Positions 48,421 through 59,259 of a stretch of DNA of 64,000 bases are shown here, in pieces. The notes beneath the pieces are model-generated. The model had not been told where the DNA came from, did not search any database, and saw only the letters and a program-made list of their open reading frames with translations. The DNA is from Icerya purchasi. Taxonomy: Eukaryota; Arthropoda; Insecta; Hemiptera; Monophlebidae. Made by a program: the position numbers and the translations under genes. Numbering within the stretch: the first letter of the stretch is position 1; each line of letters starts with the position of its first letter. The stretch is from assembly GCA_039619475.1 (NCBI GenBank), contig CM077115.1:59030864-59094863 (forward strand). Reading direction: 5' to 3'.

Positions 48421-51400
48421 AGGTTACTGAGAATTCCCATGTTGTTTATTAATTACTTATCTTACTAAACAATTTTTGTTAAATCATCTAACGATTCAAT
48501 TAAGATTATTGGACTCGGTGAATTTTTCCGAACGAAGAGTTTTCCTATTATTTAATTCTGTAGAATTCTTGTTTTTTGTTTTGATTTCTAGAAAAATGAG
48601 ACTTATAATAATATGGATAACTTTTCGTTTATGTAGATTTTTATCGACGACGATGAATTTTAGTAATATCTTTACGATGAATTTTAGTAATATCTTTACG
48701 ATAAATTGTTGATTGCTTCTTCTGGATATTGTTTCTGAAACTAGTTGCTGATGTTATAAATTTAATTATTGTGCTCAAAGGTTTACTGTATCTATTTTAA
48801 TAATTAATAACCTTTTCAAGAAGCTTTTCCAGTCAAAAGCTGAAAGTATCTTGCGTTATTTCAAAGAAGGCTTACAAACATCGATGCACTTTACAATACA
48901 TATGTGTGTATATATATATATACATATATTTAAACTAACCTTAAAGTGCCGCACTGCGAATTGATTCTATAGAATATAAATGTTGAAAGCTTTTAGGTCC
49001 AAAAGTTTTACATTATTCGGTTGGCACATGCTCTGGACGATGTACTAAAAGCGATTTCAAAATTGGACGATAATTCAATTAGATTTCGACTATTAAGCTT
49101 CTGTCAGATGATAAAAGGGCACTTGATACAAGTTCGACAAGAGTTTCAACTCCGAATTCGACAGTATTAAAATTAAGTTGTTTTTGCTTTTATTTATTTA
49201 TTCGCAATCCCTTTATGTGTAGTTTAAGCTCTAGAATTTTTATTCGGGCTGCGGTCAGATATGAAGAAGTACAATTACAGGCACATAAATAAGTCTGAGG
49301 GAAGGGAAAATCAATTTCCTTAATACTATTAATTGCGGTCTCGCGAATAAACTTCGGGTTATATCGCGTAGGCGATTGTTTATGTTCGGAACTCTCTTTA
49401 GACCGACCATGGATCGGAGTCTAACCAGCTAGAATAAAGAACAAAGTGAAAAGTACGTCACAGCTATCCATGTAAATCATTCTTCGACTAGATTAGCCCT
49501 TAAAATGTCAACTGTACTCCGGTTCATGTTCACCGATTCTCAGAAAGAAAATCGTTATCGTATTTTCCATTTGCGACAGAGAAATTTCTCTTCTATACGA
49601 AATGTATATGATGTTTTACGCGATTAAACGAAATACATTTTGATTTCAGAGACGAACCATTAATGAAATCGAATAACGAAGACAGCGATAACCCCGTTCG
49701 TTTTATTTGAATTAAGACTTTTCAGAATGCCGTTAATTCCACTCCCATTTAATTTTTACGTCGAAGCTACAACAAAGGTAACGCGCGTCATCTAGACGAA
49801 GGGCTCTAGCCCTTCTGGCTGGTATTGTTTCGCCGCCTATACATTAATATTCGGGCAATGAATGATATTCTAACGACGAAGGACACGTTCTACCAATATT
49901 AAATTCTACCGCAATTAATACTTCTCGCCTCTCCCGGAGATACGGAGGAATTTTTTTAATTTTAACACGAACTGCTTCTATCTCTTATCTATCTGTCTAT
50001 TCGTTTGTCCGTTTTCACGCAATCCGACTAAAAATATTCTTCTCCGGATGCTTTATCTGGCGAAAAATCAATTTCTCGCTTTTCTTATGTCGACAGCCGG
50101 TATTGCAGTTACTGGCTATGGTGGGCCTATTCCGAAACTGCCAACCTCAGCCTGTAGGGCGAGGAAGCAACTGAGACTCCCTAACTGGACAAAAGAAGTA
50201 AATGAAATGCGTTTAATAGGCAGCAGCCAGTAATGTGGTTATAAATGATATTGTTAAGCGGCATCGAAATTAACTAATAGCGACACACCCTGGGTTTGAT
50301 TCTGTTGCACTAAACGTTTCGGACGTGGCGACGAGTAATTCAAAAGTTTGGGCAAACTAATTTCTAGGTTCACCGCTAACTGTATCGCAGTAACTAAAAA
50401 TTTTAAATTTCCTTAATACGCAGTTTCAAAAATGAAATTATTTTAAGCGACGCGTTAAGTAAAATATCTTTGTTCCTCAGATTATTATTCAACCGCCGAG
50501 AAAGTGAAAAGTAAAACTTCTTACCGCTTCCGAAAATTAATTTCTTTTCAGTGGAATTTATAAAGAAGAACCTTATTTTAAAAATATAACGATAAATTTA
50601 TGGAACAGCTAACTCCTTTTGCCCTTACCTTCGGAAATGACTTTCGGCATGACCTTCGGCAATGTCATATTCCTTCTGTTTTTAGGATGCATATGATTTT
50701 TGCATTTATCGACACGTTGATTGTCATTGTTTCCCCATCCTTGGTATAGGGTTCTTAATTAGATTCCATTCCTTGTGACTCCTAATTGCTACTATTTACA
50801 CGTGTTAATGGGTAATCGTCCATTACTGACAAGCCCAGGGGAAAACCGAAACAAGAACAAAAAAAAAAGGACGTCCTAGAAATCGCGAACATGTAACATT
50901 TTTTGATTTCATTATCTTTGTGATTTCTACCATTTAATATAGTAATCGAATGATTCCTTTAGTAATTTCCTAGATTTAATTGTAAGCAAATCTTTAATTT
51001 TGTAATTTGGTCAACTTAATTATATATTTTCGCAGCCCCCCAGTTTACTGGATAATTGAATGTTTGCAATTTTTCCAAAATATATTTTTATTGCCGATAT
51101 TTTTCTCTTTTGTGGATTCTCCTTGTTTGCCACCGACAAAATGATTAATTGTACTCTTTCTTTCCGGCAGACAGGTATAAGAAAAATTTTTAATTTCGAT
51201 TCGTTATTCATTGGCCACTTGAAATATTTCGCGTTTTGCTTCTTGCGAACTATTTTCGAAAATATTTAATTTTCACCAAAAGTAAACGAATTACTTCAAA
51301 AATCTGAAAAGGAGGACAATCTCATCCGCTGCGGAAGAGTATGTATCGAGAGTGAAATTTTTTTCAATACGCAAAAGCAAATCTCGGTGATGGAAAGTAT

Positions 51401-51839
51401 GAAAAAAAAAAAGGGAAAAAAGAAATTAAGTTTTCCCCCCTCTTGATGAATTACGGAATAAAGCTAAACATAATGGTGCATCTAACGGGAAGTTTAAAGA
51501 GAATGTTGGTGGCCAGCCTCTCCCCCTTTTTTGAGGGACCGCCTTTACTTTTACCCGGATGATTTGTTTCTGGTATATTGCCATTGGGGCAACGACTTGA
51601 GTCCGCAACAATACGACTTTTGAAAAGACAGTCATCTGGTTCGGTAGCTAAACAGTGCGCTGCCTCATTGAAAGTACGGGAAGAAGTAATATTATGGTTC
51701 ATTTTTTTTACTATTTTGTATTCTTGCTTTTTTTCTTTTTTCTTTTTTTTTTTCTTTTGAAATAACGTATTTATTAAATAGCGAAAAAACCCAAACCATA
51801 AACAGAAATATATTTAGAAGGATATTTTACAAACTACCC
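48421..51839. other. No gene seen
   Basis: About 49700-50060 is unique-looking and moderately G+C-rich. No coding feature, RNA gene or transposon is supported. Confidence 0.4.
48651..48698. repeat. 24-base unit, two perfect tandem copies
   Basis: Two identical 24-base units starting CGATGAATTTTAG, followed by a partial third (CGATAAATT). Confidence 0.9.
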
Positions 51840-52503
51840 GATTATCTCTGATTCCATGGGTTAGGCCATATCTTCTGCTTTTTCCACTTACTCCTACGAT
51901 TTTATCATCCTTCAAATACGCTTTCTCATTCACGATCCTTTTTTTTTCTCTTCATTCAATCTACTTTAATTTGTTATTCCTGGTCATGCACGGGCATAAA
52001 AAGCAATAAAGCGGCGGATTCCCTGGCTCGAGTTGCTGTTTCCTCGTTCAACTTTTTCTTTAAAATTCCAGGTCCAAAAGTACTAACCTGACATGTATGC
52101 TCCGTCCTTTTCTAATAATCTATCTCACAACCTGACTGTTCAACCTACGCTTCCTTCCAACTCGTGATTCTCTGATGTCTCCATAATTCAGCGTTCTACC
52201 ATTGTTTCCATTATTCGCTGGCGTCTTGCCATTCAACCTTCTTCTCGTTTTCGTTTTTCCTTAACGTCTTCACCGTTCTTCTCTCTTCATCCGACCGATA
52301 AGGCTTTCCGTAATTTTAATCTTACTCCTTTTCATTATCCATCCCTCTCAAATGAACGATCTTCTTTTTACTCACGACTCCTAACAACACTTGACCATGT
52401 ATATTATCATTCTTATACGTGGTTCTTTTTTATCTATCTCTGAACCGAATTGCTATTTTATTGCTGATTCTTTTCCTTCTATATTACTTCTGGGCATAGG
52501 TAA
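51840..52503 (+). mobile_element. Family-B LINE, highly degenerate RNase H and C-terminus
   Basis: The reading frame is largely lost, but base-level order matches other family-B copies. LISDSMG corresponds to IISDSxxVLQAISS. Next are FVIPGHARA-like residues at the PSHSGxxGNE site, then the CAGCGTTCTACCATTGTTTC block (RRSTIVSxIRxR) and CTTTACTCACGACTCC-like sequence (LYSxLL). It ends near a GGGCATAGGTAAAA stretch. Confidence 0.6.
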
Positions 52504-52679
52504 AATAGCACACTGATTTCCATGTTCAGTGTTCAGCGGAAGACTTAGTAATTAAGAATTTTCAAATGTTTTTTAAATGATTTTACCGTTACAAAAATTA
52601 ATTTCCGTAAGCAACACATATATGTACACTTGCATTAATTTACCGTAATCAATGTTAAGGATGATCTGACACCAAAAAC

Positions 52680-52860
52680 TTTATTAGATGGGTCATTTCA
52701 ACCTCACCATCCTACAAATTGTACTACTATAATGCATAGTGTTTAGGCACCCACAATATAAGCATTGGCCTCGTCGGACCCTTTCCAGTTATTTCAAAAA
52801 AAAAAATAAAATAAAATAAAATACATTTGCCTTATTGGTATTATCCGAAGTGAGGACCAC

Positions 52861-52865
<5 letters not shown>
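52680..52865 (-). repeat. Repeat sharing an end with the last bases of the window
   Basis: The reverse complement reads CCTCACTTCGGATAATACC, then AATAAGGCAA. The plus strand at 63940-63970 reads TCTCACTTCGGATAATACC, then GATGAGGCAA. About 28 of 31 bases agree. The rest of this block is not matched in the window. Confidence 0.6.
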
Positions 52866-52891
<26 letters not shown>

Positions 52892-55800
52892 GAAAGAAAA
52901 AAAAACTTTGTTATCAGAATTGTAGAAGTGTTCAATATTACGCACAACTAATAATCTGACGAATGTTCAGATCGTTTTCCGTATTTTTCTTTCCTTTCTT
53001 GTAAATTTGAAAGACATATTGTAAAAACAGCTTTACTTATACAAGACTTTTTTGAATTCCGGAAACAATGAGCGTGTTTTGGCAAATCGAACTGCTTAAT
53101 TAATTTTAAAATATTTTAATTTACCCTTTTTGTTTTGTTTTTTTATAGGTAATTATGTCTCGCCTTAAATATCATATTCGGCGTTTTTTCGAATTTTCTT
53201 TAAAATGGTTACCCTATAATTCGAGATTCCATAATGAAAACTATTGTAAACTGATCTATACAAATTATACTACATTCAAATAAATAATTCGCACGAACAA
53301 TTGATTATTATTATTATTAAATTAAATTTTACGTGCCATGTGCAGCAACTATGGCTAGAGACACGGGAGGAGAAGGAGGTTTAGATCAGTGAGTAGATTC
53401 CGGAATTATGGTGGATAATGAAGAAGAGTTGTCTTTAACGACGAGGGGAGAAGAGAAGAAGGTAGGTTGAAAAATTTCTTTTCAAAGGAATATGAATGGC
53501 ATTATTCGGTGAGGATATGGTGAATGGTGAGGGAAACACCGCACATGATACACTTTTGAATCGCTATGATTATAGTTATAATGGCAGCATCATACTTTTA
53601 ACGTTTGCGATTTAATTTATTTGATTATAGTATTTTTTTTTTTTTTTTTTTGAATGAAATTCCTTTGTAAACACCGAATGAAATTATCTTCTCGAGAATA
53701 TTTTTTTTTTTTTTTTTTTTTACAATGAAAGTATAGATATACCAACTTTAAAATACCAGACCGTCTAAAATTTTCTATCAACAACAGTTTATTCTAATTA
53801 TTTTTTACAAAAAAGAACAATCCAAAAGAAGACAAAAAAAAAAAAAAACGCGCTATATAATTGTAATATTCAAAAATTACAATGAAAGAGCTATTAATAA
53901 AAATTATATCGAACGCGTGAAACGAACAACAGTCTTGTCGCACTTAGCAAAAAGAGAATTTAATTCCTTGAGAGGGGGGATAGACTGAATAGATCTTTGC
54001 ATTAAGTTTGTGCGTACATTTCAGTTCATTACGTTTTATCAATCGGCGAAATTATAAATAATCCAGGCCAAGACACCGTTTCGTTAGCCTATGTTGAACT
54101 AGAAGTTTATCGGCACCGTGGAAATTACGTTACACTAAAGAATATTTACTTCTTTTAAAAACTATTTCCGGTTCAATTCAATAAATTACCCCATCCGATT
54201 AATTTTAAAACAATAAACTACACTATAAATCGTACTTTTGTATGGAATTGCCCTAATTACGTTCAAACGGCCAAATTCGCGCTAAGAGCAAATATGTAAA
54301 TTTTCCCTCCAAATCAACTTTTATTTATTTATTTTTTGCAGCTCTTCTGAGAAGTTGAAAACGAAATTAAAAATTCGCTACTATTATTTTTTTTCATCGA
54401 CAAAAATAAGTAAAACTAGATTTGAGAAGATATTTTATCAATTAAAAAGGAATTAATAATAAATTTTAAAAATAACATTCCAAAAATCCAAAAAACACAA
54501 CTCAGAATCGTTGTCAGGGATTTTTATTCCCAACATAAAATAAATTCTGCGAAGTAAAAACGCGATTCAGTGTTTTTTTATCGTTATCGCTAGTGTGTGC
54601 GACACTCAGTTTAGAACGATCAAATGGCGATCGTGCACTTTTAACGTAAAGCAAAATGGCGTCGCTAATTGTAACTCGTGCTAAAATTGCACTTTTCGGA
54701 AGAGTTCGCGTGCTAGGCAAGTAGCATCTTTTAATTCCCATCGATATGATTGTAGAAAAACTCGAACGGCAATTTGCGCTACGAAAAAAAGAACAATTTG
54801 AAGAGTCTCCGTGATTTCAGTTTAAAAAAAAATTCATTTCACTTTTCTTCGGTACTGCAACAGTCTTATAGCGTCGAACGAGGGAGGCGCGTGCTTCAAT
54901 TGGAAGCAATATAGACGAGGTTCAGCTGCCGTGTGCTTTTAATTAACTTGAAAAATTTAACAGAAACTAAAAGCCAAGCTGGCTCACGAGAAAGTCATTT
55001 ATGATGAAACATCAGCACCAGTTTATCGTTCGGTCGCTATTAACTGGGTCAGCAACGAAATTGTAATTGCTTGGCTTTCGGCTTTTGGCTTTCGACTTTG
55101 GATTTTCTATACCGATTTTCCCTCGCTTACCTATCCGTAGGTCGTTTTCGGTTTTAGTAATTTCGTCAACCCCTTCATAAAAGTGCCTCCTCGCCAAGTA
55201 TTCTCCGTTATTACACACTTCGCTAATTGCTATTCTATCAACACCGCAAGTTCCTGCCGGTTGAATTTTATCCCGTAATCTGTATTGCTTTTTCGATTTG
55301 TTTTTTTTTCGATGTTTTTCTTATTTTTTAAAGTTCTTATTTTGTTATATCAGATACCTACTTGAAACGATATTGATTGGAACTCGCGCTTCTAAGGTAC
55401 TCAAACGTCTTTTGTTATCAAGAAAAATCCCTGTTAAAAATTGACTACTATTTGGAGTAGAAAAGTGCGAACACTAATGTAAAGCTGTTAAAAATTGAAA
55501 CTTTTCTAAAATGTGAAGAACAAATTCGATAATATATATATATATGTATGTACTCTTCCTTATGGCTTGTGAAATCGGCCATAACCTGTATGGCTGCCAT
55601 GTCCCTTCACGTATCCGACATATGAACCCGGCGAGCGTGACTTGGCGCCGTTAGCTATAATTTTTTTGTAATATTTTCGACTATCGATTATCCGCTTCGT
55701 ACAGTTCCCGCCCATTTTTTCAGCCTAAAACAACTTTTTCTTAGTCTCGATCAGTTATCCTTTCAATACGGTTCTTATAACGTTTTGTGCTCGCAGACGG

Positions 55801-56589
55801 CTTAGTTTTCCAGTTTTTTCTTTTCTTAATTTGCAGCTTGTAATGGAATTGGACACCCGAAAAATGTACGAAAGAAAGGAAAATATTCTCTTCGAACCTA
55901 ATAAGATTCATTAAATGCTTCATGAAATGAGCTTAATTTCACAACCCATGATATGTCTTACATCAAAAGATAAACGGGGCTCACTTAATTTTGCATGGTT
56001 TCCATAAAAGCAGCGTCTCTCGTTGATTTCCTTAGCTTATCCGTGGTTTATCAAATGCATAAATGGTGGTACACAATCGTCCGTGCACAATTGTTCGGTC
56101 TGAATGTGTATTTAGCCGTTATACAAGCCATTGTCGCATCTACTATGGGAGGTCTCAATGCTTCGTTAACTTATTATGCTCGTACAAAAATTGAACGGTG
56201 CTGGTACAAGCGCGGATCCTTTTTTTACATCTCTGCTTTAATTTCGAATTTCTCAGTTTCGAATTACACGGAGTCTCTGTTGTTTGGTCAAATTAGTTTT
56301 AACTTACACGACGGTTTTTCTAAATTTATTTATTATTTTTTCCCATTAAAGCTGCATCATCGAGGCAAATATCATTTACGCTACAATTTTCACTAAAACC
56401 ACGTTGCGCCCTTGTAGAAGATAAAAGGGTGTATTAGCGTTTCGGAAGTTTATGAAAGAATTGTACTAAAGATTTTGCTCAATAATTCTGCGAAGTCGCC
56501 TTGTATCTATAAATAAATACTGTAGCTGCTTCCAAAAATCGTTGAAATGTGAAAACACGTCGATTTAACTGCTTAAGAAGTTAAGCGTC
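52866..56589. other. No gene seen
   Basis: AT-rich, with A/T runs near 52861-52883, 53633-53651 and 53702-53720. A 134-codon open stretch at 55995-56396 resembles no family I know, and its composition is like its surroundings. Confidence 0.4.
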
Positions 56590-57010
56590 TTAGGTTAATT
56601 CGCAGTGCTTCATACTCGTGTGTTCAATGGTTATCAGGCGGCAGGTTCCCACTATATGGAAGGTCGCCGAAGTGCGTCAAATATTAAGAAATCGGCAGAC
56701 AGTAAGTCATGTAGACCAATAAGTCTCCTTTCAGTAATGAGTGACTTGAAGGATTTATGCTCAGTCGTTCGAGGGCCGTCTTATTCAAGGCCGGTTGGAC
56801 CGAAGGCAGTTATTCAGTTTCTGTCGTGGGAATGGTCAGCGGAGAAGTACGTTGTCGACTGTTTTTCGATCTAGAGAGTATTTTAATAACGGGAATTGGA
56901 ATTACGAGTGAGGTACGTCCAATAGGGAGCAGCAACGCTTCTCTTTATTCCAGATGGAAAAGTCACGGTTGGTGCCACCAAGTATTTGACTTGGGCGGCT
57001 ACCGAACATG
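56590..57010 (+). mobile_element. R1-like reverse transcriptase fragment, decayed
   Basis: RQVPTIWKVAEVRQILRN shifts frame into KKSADSKSCRPISLLSVMSDL, the LKSADKxxxxxKSYRPISLLSVLGKL block of R1-clade reverse transcriptases. Next come LMLSRSRAV-type residues and YVVDCFSISRVF, in the place of YVVGLFFDIExAFN, where the catalytic Asp would sit. GKVTVGATKYLTW may be the following palm strand. A G+C-rich extension to about 57360 may belong to the same element but is unreadable. Confidence 0.7.
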
Positions 57011-58894
57011 AACTATTCGGGAGCTATTTTCTGAGGTTTAGCTTGGATACCGACTTCAACCGTACGTCAGCGGACTTTGGCGATTTATGGCGGAACATCT
57101 CTTAACCGCACTCAGAGGTTTTGACGACGTAGCTCAAAATCACAAGGTGCGGTCGGACGATCCAGCAGATTGGTAGTCGGACGAACAGACGTACCGTCGA
57201 TTCCTCGAAAGCTAATGATTAATCTGTGGACACGCTGTGGTTGCATACTAACTCATTGGTTTAGTAGGTATGTGATTCAGTGGCAATCTAGTCGGGGGAC
57301 GAAATAACTCGTGGTAACAGCGTACTCTTGGATGGCGGCGGGTAATACAAGACTGTTGAAATTGTAGCATTTGCTAAATTCTGATTATTGTCGATATAGC
57401 TTTCTTCCTGTCTGTTTTTATGTTGATTTTGTCCGGGTTTTTGTCGTAATTTCGTGCGCGCAGTAGACTCTGTTTCCCTTTGCGCTGCAGAAGCCTCTTG
57501 AATTCAATATCCTCTCCGGTTATTTCCTTATATAGTGCTTGGTTTTTCTTAACATGTGTGAGCTAGTGAATCCAGTAGTTTCAATATACCTGCAGACAGT
57601 TTTTGTACGATTTTTGAGAGCGCACAGGTAAAACACTTCGATGATGTATTCTTATTTTGTTTTTGTTTTTTTATCGTTCGTTCCCACCGCAGTTCGATTG
57701 TGAATTCGATTATTCTCAATTTTAATTTCCAATCTTTCTAGAAATATTTAATTGTTCTCCACTTTATTTTCTTCCGTCGACTCACTTTAAATATCCGCTG
57801 CTCTTCGTTCAGTATATTTTCCGTCAATCTCTTTAACTTTCCTATTTCAACATGATCCCGTATAGTTTTTACGTCTTTGTTCTTTCTACGTCATCTGATG
57901 TTCTTGTCTTTTTCAATTTCCCTTTTAGTCCGTTATCGCAGTGACACGACTCTGCTCTCGGCGAAAATCTAACAAATCTAAAAGGGGTAATAAGCTCTTC
58001 TTCGCATAACCACATTCTTCCTTTTCCTCCTTTTTTTTTATTTCACTTTCAAATTTAATTTTCGCGTCCGATTACTTATGTCATAGGTTTATTTTTTTCA
58101 ATTACACTATTCAAATAACATTATAAGCGTTTTGCTTTTTGTACATTCATTTTATCAAATATTGCCTTTTCTCTTTCGATCTAACATTTTCCGCATGTTT
58201 ATACATATATATTTTTATGTATAATTCACCGATGGCGATCATCTTTAAATAGATAGAAAGAAACGTTGTCGGAAAAATCGCAAAACTAGAAAGATTAAGT
58301 AAAAAAGATGAATTTTTGCCCGATTTCTACTTTTACGGAGGGGCTAGGTAGTTTTTTATTTTTTTACTTAAGAAATTAATTAACATCTTTATAACGGCGG
58401 TAGATCGGCGGAACTAATCGATGTTTTTTAATTTTTTTTTAATATTTCTAACATGTTTTGTGTATTTTTTGTATGATAATTTTATTATTTATGTTCGGCA
58501 TAATATTGTGAGTCGGTTACTTTTTTTAAAAAATATATATGTATATGTATATATGTATATATATATATATATATAACTTGGCCATTTTGGATTCGCAACG
58601 GGTTCTGCCCCTTGACCCCTCTTGCTTACATTTCTGTTTCTTTCTCTTCTATACTTTGTATAAAATGATCACAATTTACGACAAAATTCTAAATCGGTCC
58701 ATATGAATATATAATAATATAATCACAAAAATCCTATAAAGTATAACAAACGTTACTTAAAATTGGGACATTTCTTCTAATTGGGTCGGTAGCCTAAGAA
58801 TTTTACATTGTAATTCATATAGTGCCAACAATGTTGAATTTAACTTTATAAAAAAAATAGTATTTTGAAATTGCAAAAATATTTCTTTTCGCAG
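57011..58894. other. Upstream flank (probably intron) of the dpr exon, no other gene seen
   Basis: Becomes T- and AT-rich toward the exon, with an AT microsatellite around 58538-58576. The 3' end has a polypyrimidine stretch TTTCTTTTCGCAG at 58882-58894, the splice acceptor. Confidence 0.5.
58889..58894 (+). promoter_or_regulatory. Splice acceptor of the dpr exon
   Basis: TCGCAG after a T-rich tract. The reading frame opens directly after it with exon homology. Confidence 0.85.
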
Positions 58895-59067
58895 AATATG
58901 ATCCTTCGGAAGATTTCAAGAATCCACTAATGGATATAATTCGTGAAAAGCCGATCGATGAAAACGGACCGTACTTCGACATGAAGGAAAACGAATCCAA
59001 CATCACCGGTGTAGTTGGCGACACGATATATCTACGATGCAGAGTTCGCAATCTCGGAAATAGAACG
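58895..59067 (+). CDS. Dpr-family cell-surface protein, single internal exon (start of the first Ig domain)
   Basis: Dpr proteins are secreted or membrane-anchored two-Ig neuronal surface proteins of arthropods that bind DIP receptors in synaptic partner choice. The exon is preceded by TTTCTTTTCGCAG and followed by GTAATG. The first two bases complete a codon, and the exon ends on a codon boundary. The frame reads YDPSEDFKNPLMD, then GPYFDMKENESNITGVVG and DTIYLRCRVRNLGNRT. PYFD, the N-x-T/V-G-D/K segment, YLRCRV (first Ig Cys) and NLGNRT are the opening of Dpr Ig domain 1. Dpr proteins continue VSWIRxRD after this point, so the donor lies where the next exon should supply that Trp. NIT is a potential N-glycosylation site. 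There are no stops and no odd residues. The paralogue cannot be assigned from 57 residues, and neighbouring exons were not found. Confidence 0.9.
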
Positions 59068-59073
59068 GTAATG
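59068..59073 (+). promoter_or_regulatory. Splice donor of the dpr exon
   Basis: ACG|GTAATG. Dpr-like sequence ends exactly here, and what follows is AT-rich and leads into a hairpin-forming element. Confidence 0.82.
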
Positions 59074-59114
59074 ACATTTATTATTTATTATAAACAAGCA
59101 GTGAGAAATGTTGT

Positions 59115-59259
59115 AAAATGTCAAAGGAAATAGAAAAAGTTATAGAAGGACTACCACAAAAAAGACTGTCCAGTAAGGCCGTTAATTTGTTCGATTCTCA
59201 CTGGACAGCCTTTTTTGTGTTAATCTTTCTATAACTTTTTCTATTTCATTTGACATTTT
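59115..59259. repeat. Long near-perfect inverted repeat in the dpr intron (fold-back MITE)
   Basis: The arms are 59115-59174 and 59199-59259, about 60 bases each with about six mismatches, around a 24-base loop. The outer parts are AAAATGTCAAA and TTTGACATTTT; the inner parts are GACTGTCCAGT and ACTGGACAGCC. It begins 48 bases after the splice donor. It is non-coding, has TA at the left boundary, and resembles a small inverted-repeat transposon. The transcript would fold into a long stem. Confidence 0.88.

Noticed and set aside
50640..50880. Possible family-B 3' end (ACAAGCCCAGGGGAAAA plus A-run)
   Set aside because: Only the terminal composition is similar. No coding remnant precedes it.
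51426..51760. Overlapping open frames on both strands
   Set aside because: Neither resembles a known protein, and they shadow each other.
54660..54728. Short ATG frame (MASLIVTRAK...) in good translation context near a GTAGC
   Set aside because: Twenty-odd codons, no homology, and no support for an exon or signal peptide.
55995..56396. 134-codon open stretch, plus strand
   Set aside because: No recognisable family, composition equal to flanking DNA, no splice or promoter support. Likely chance.
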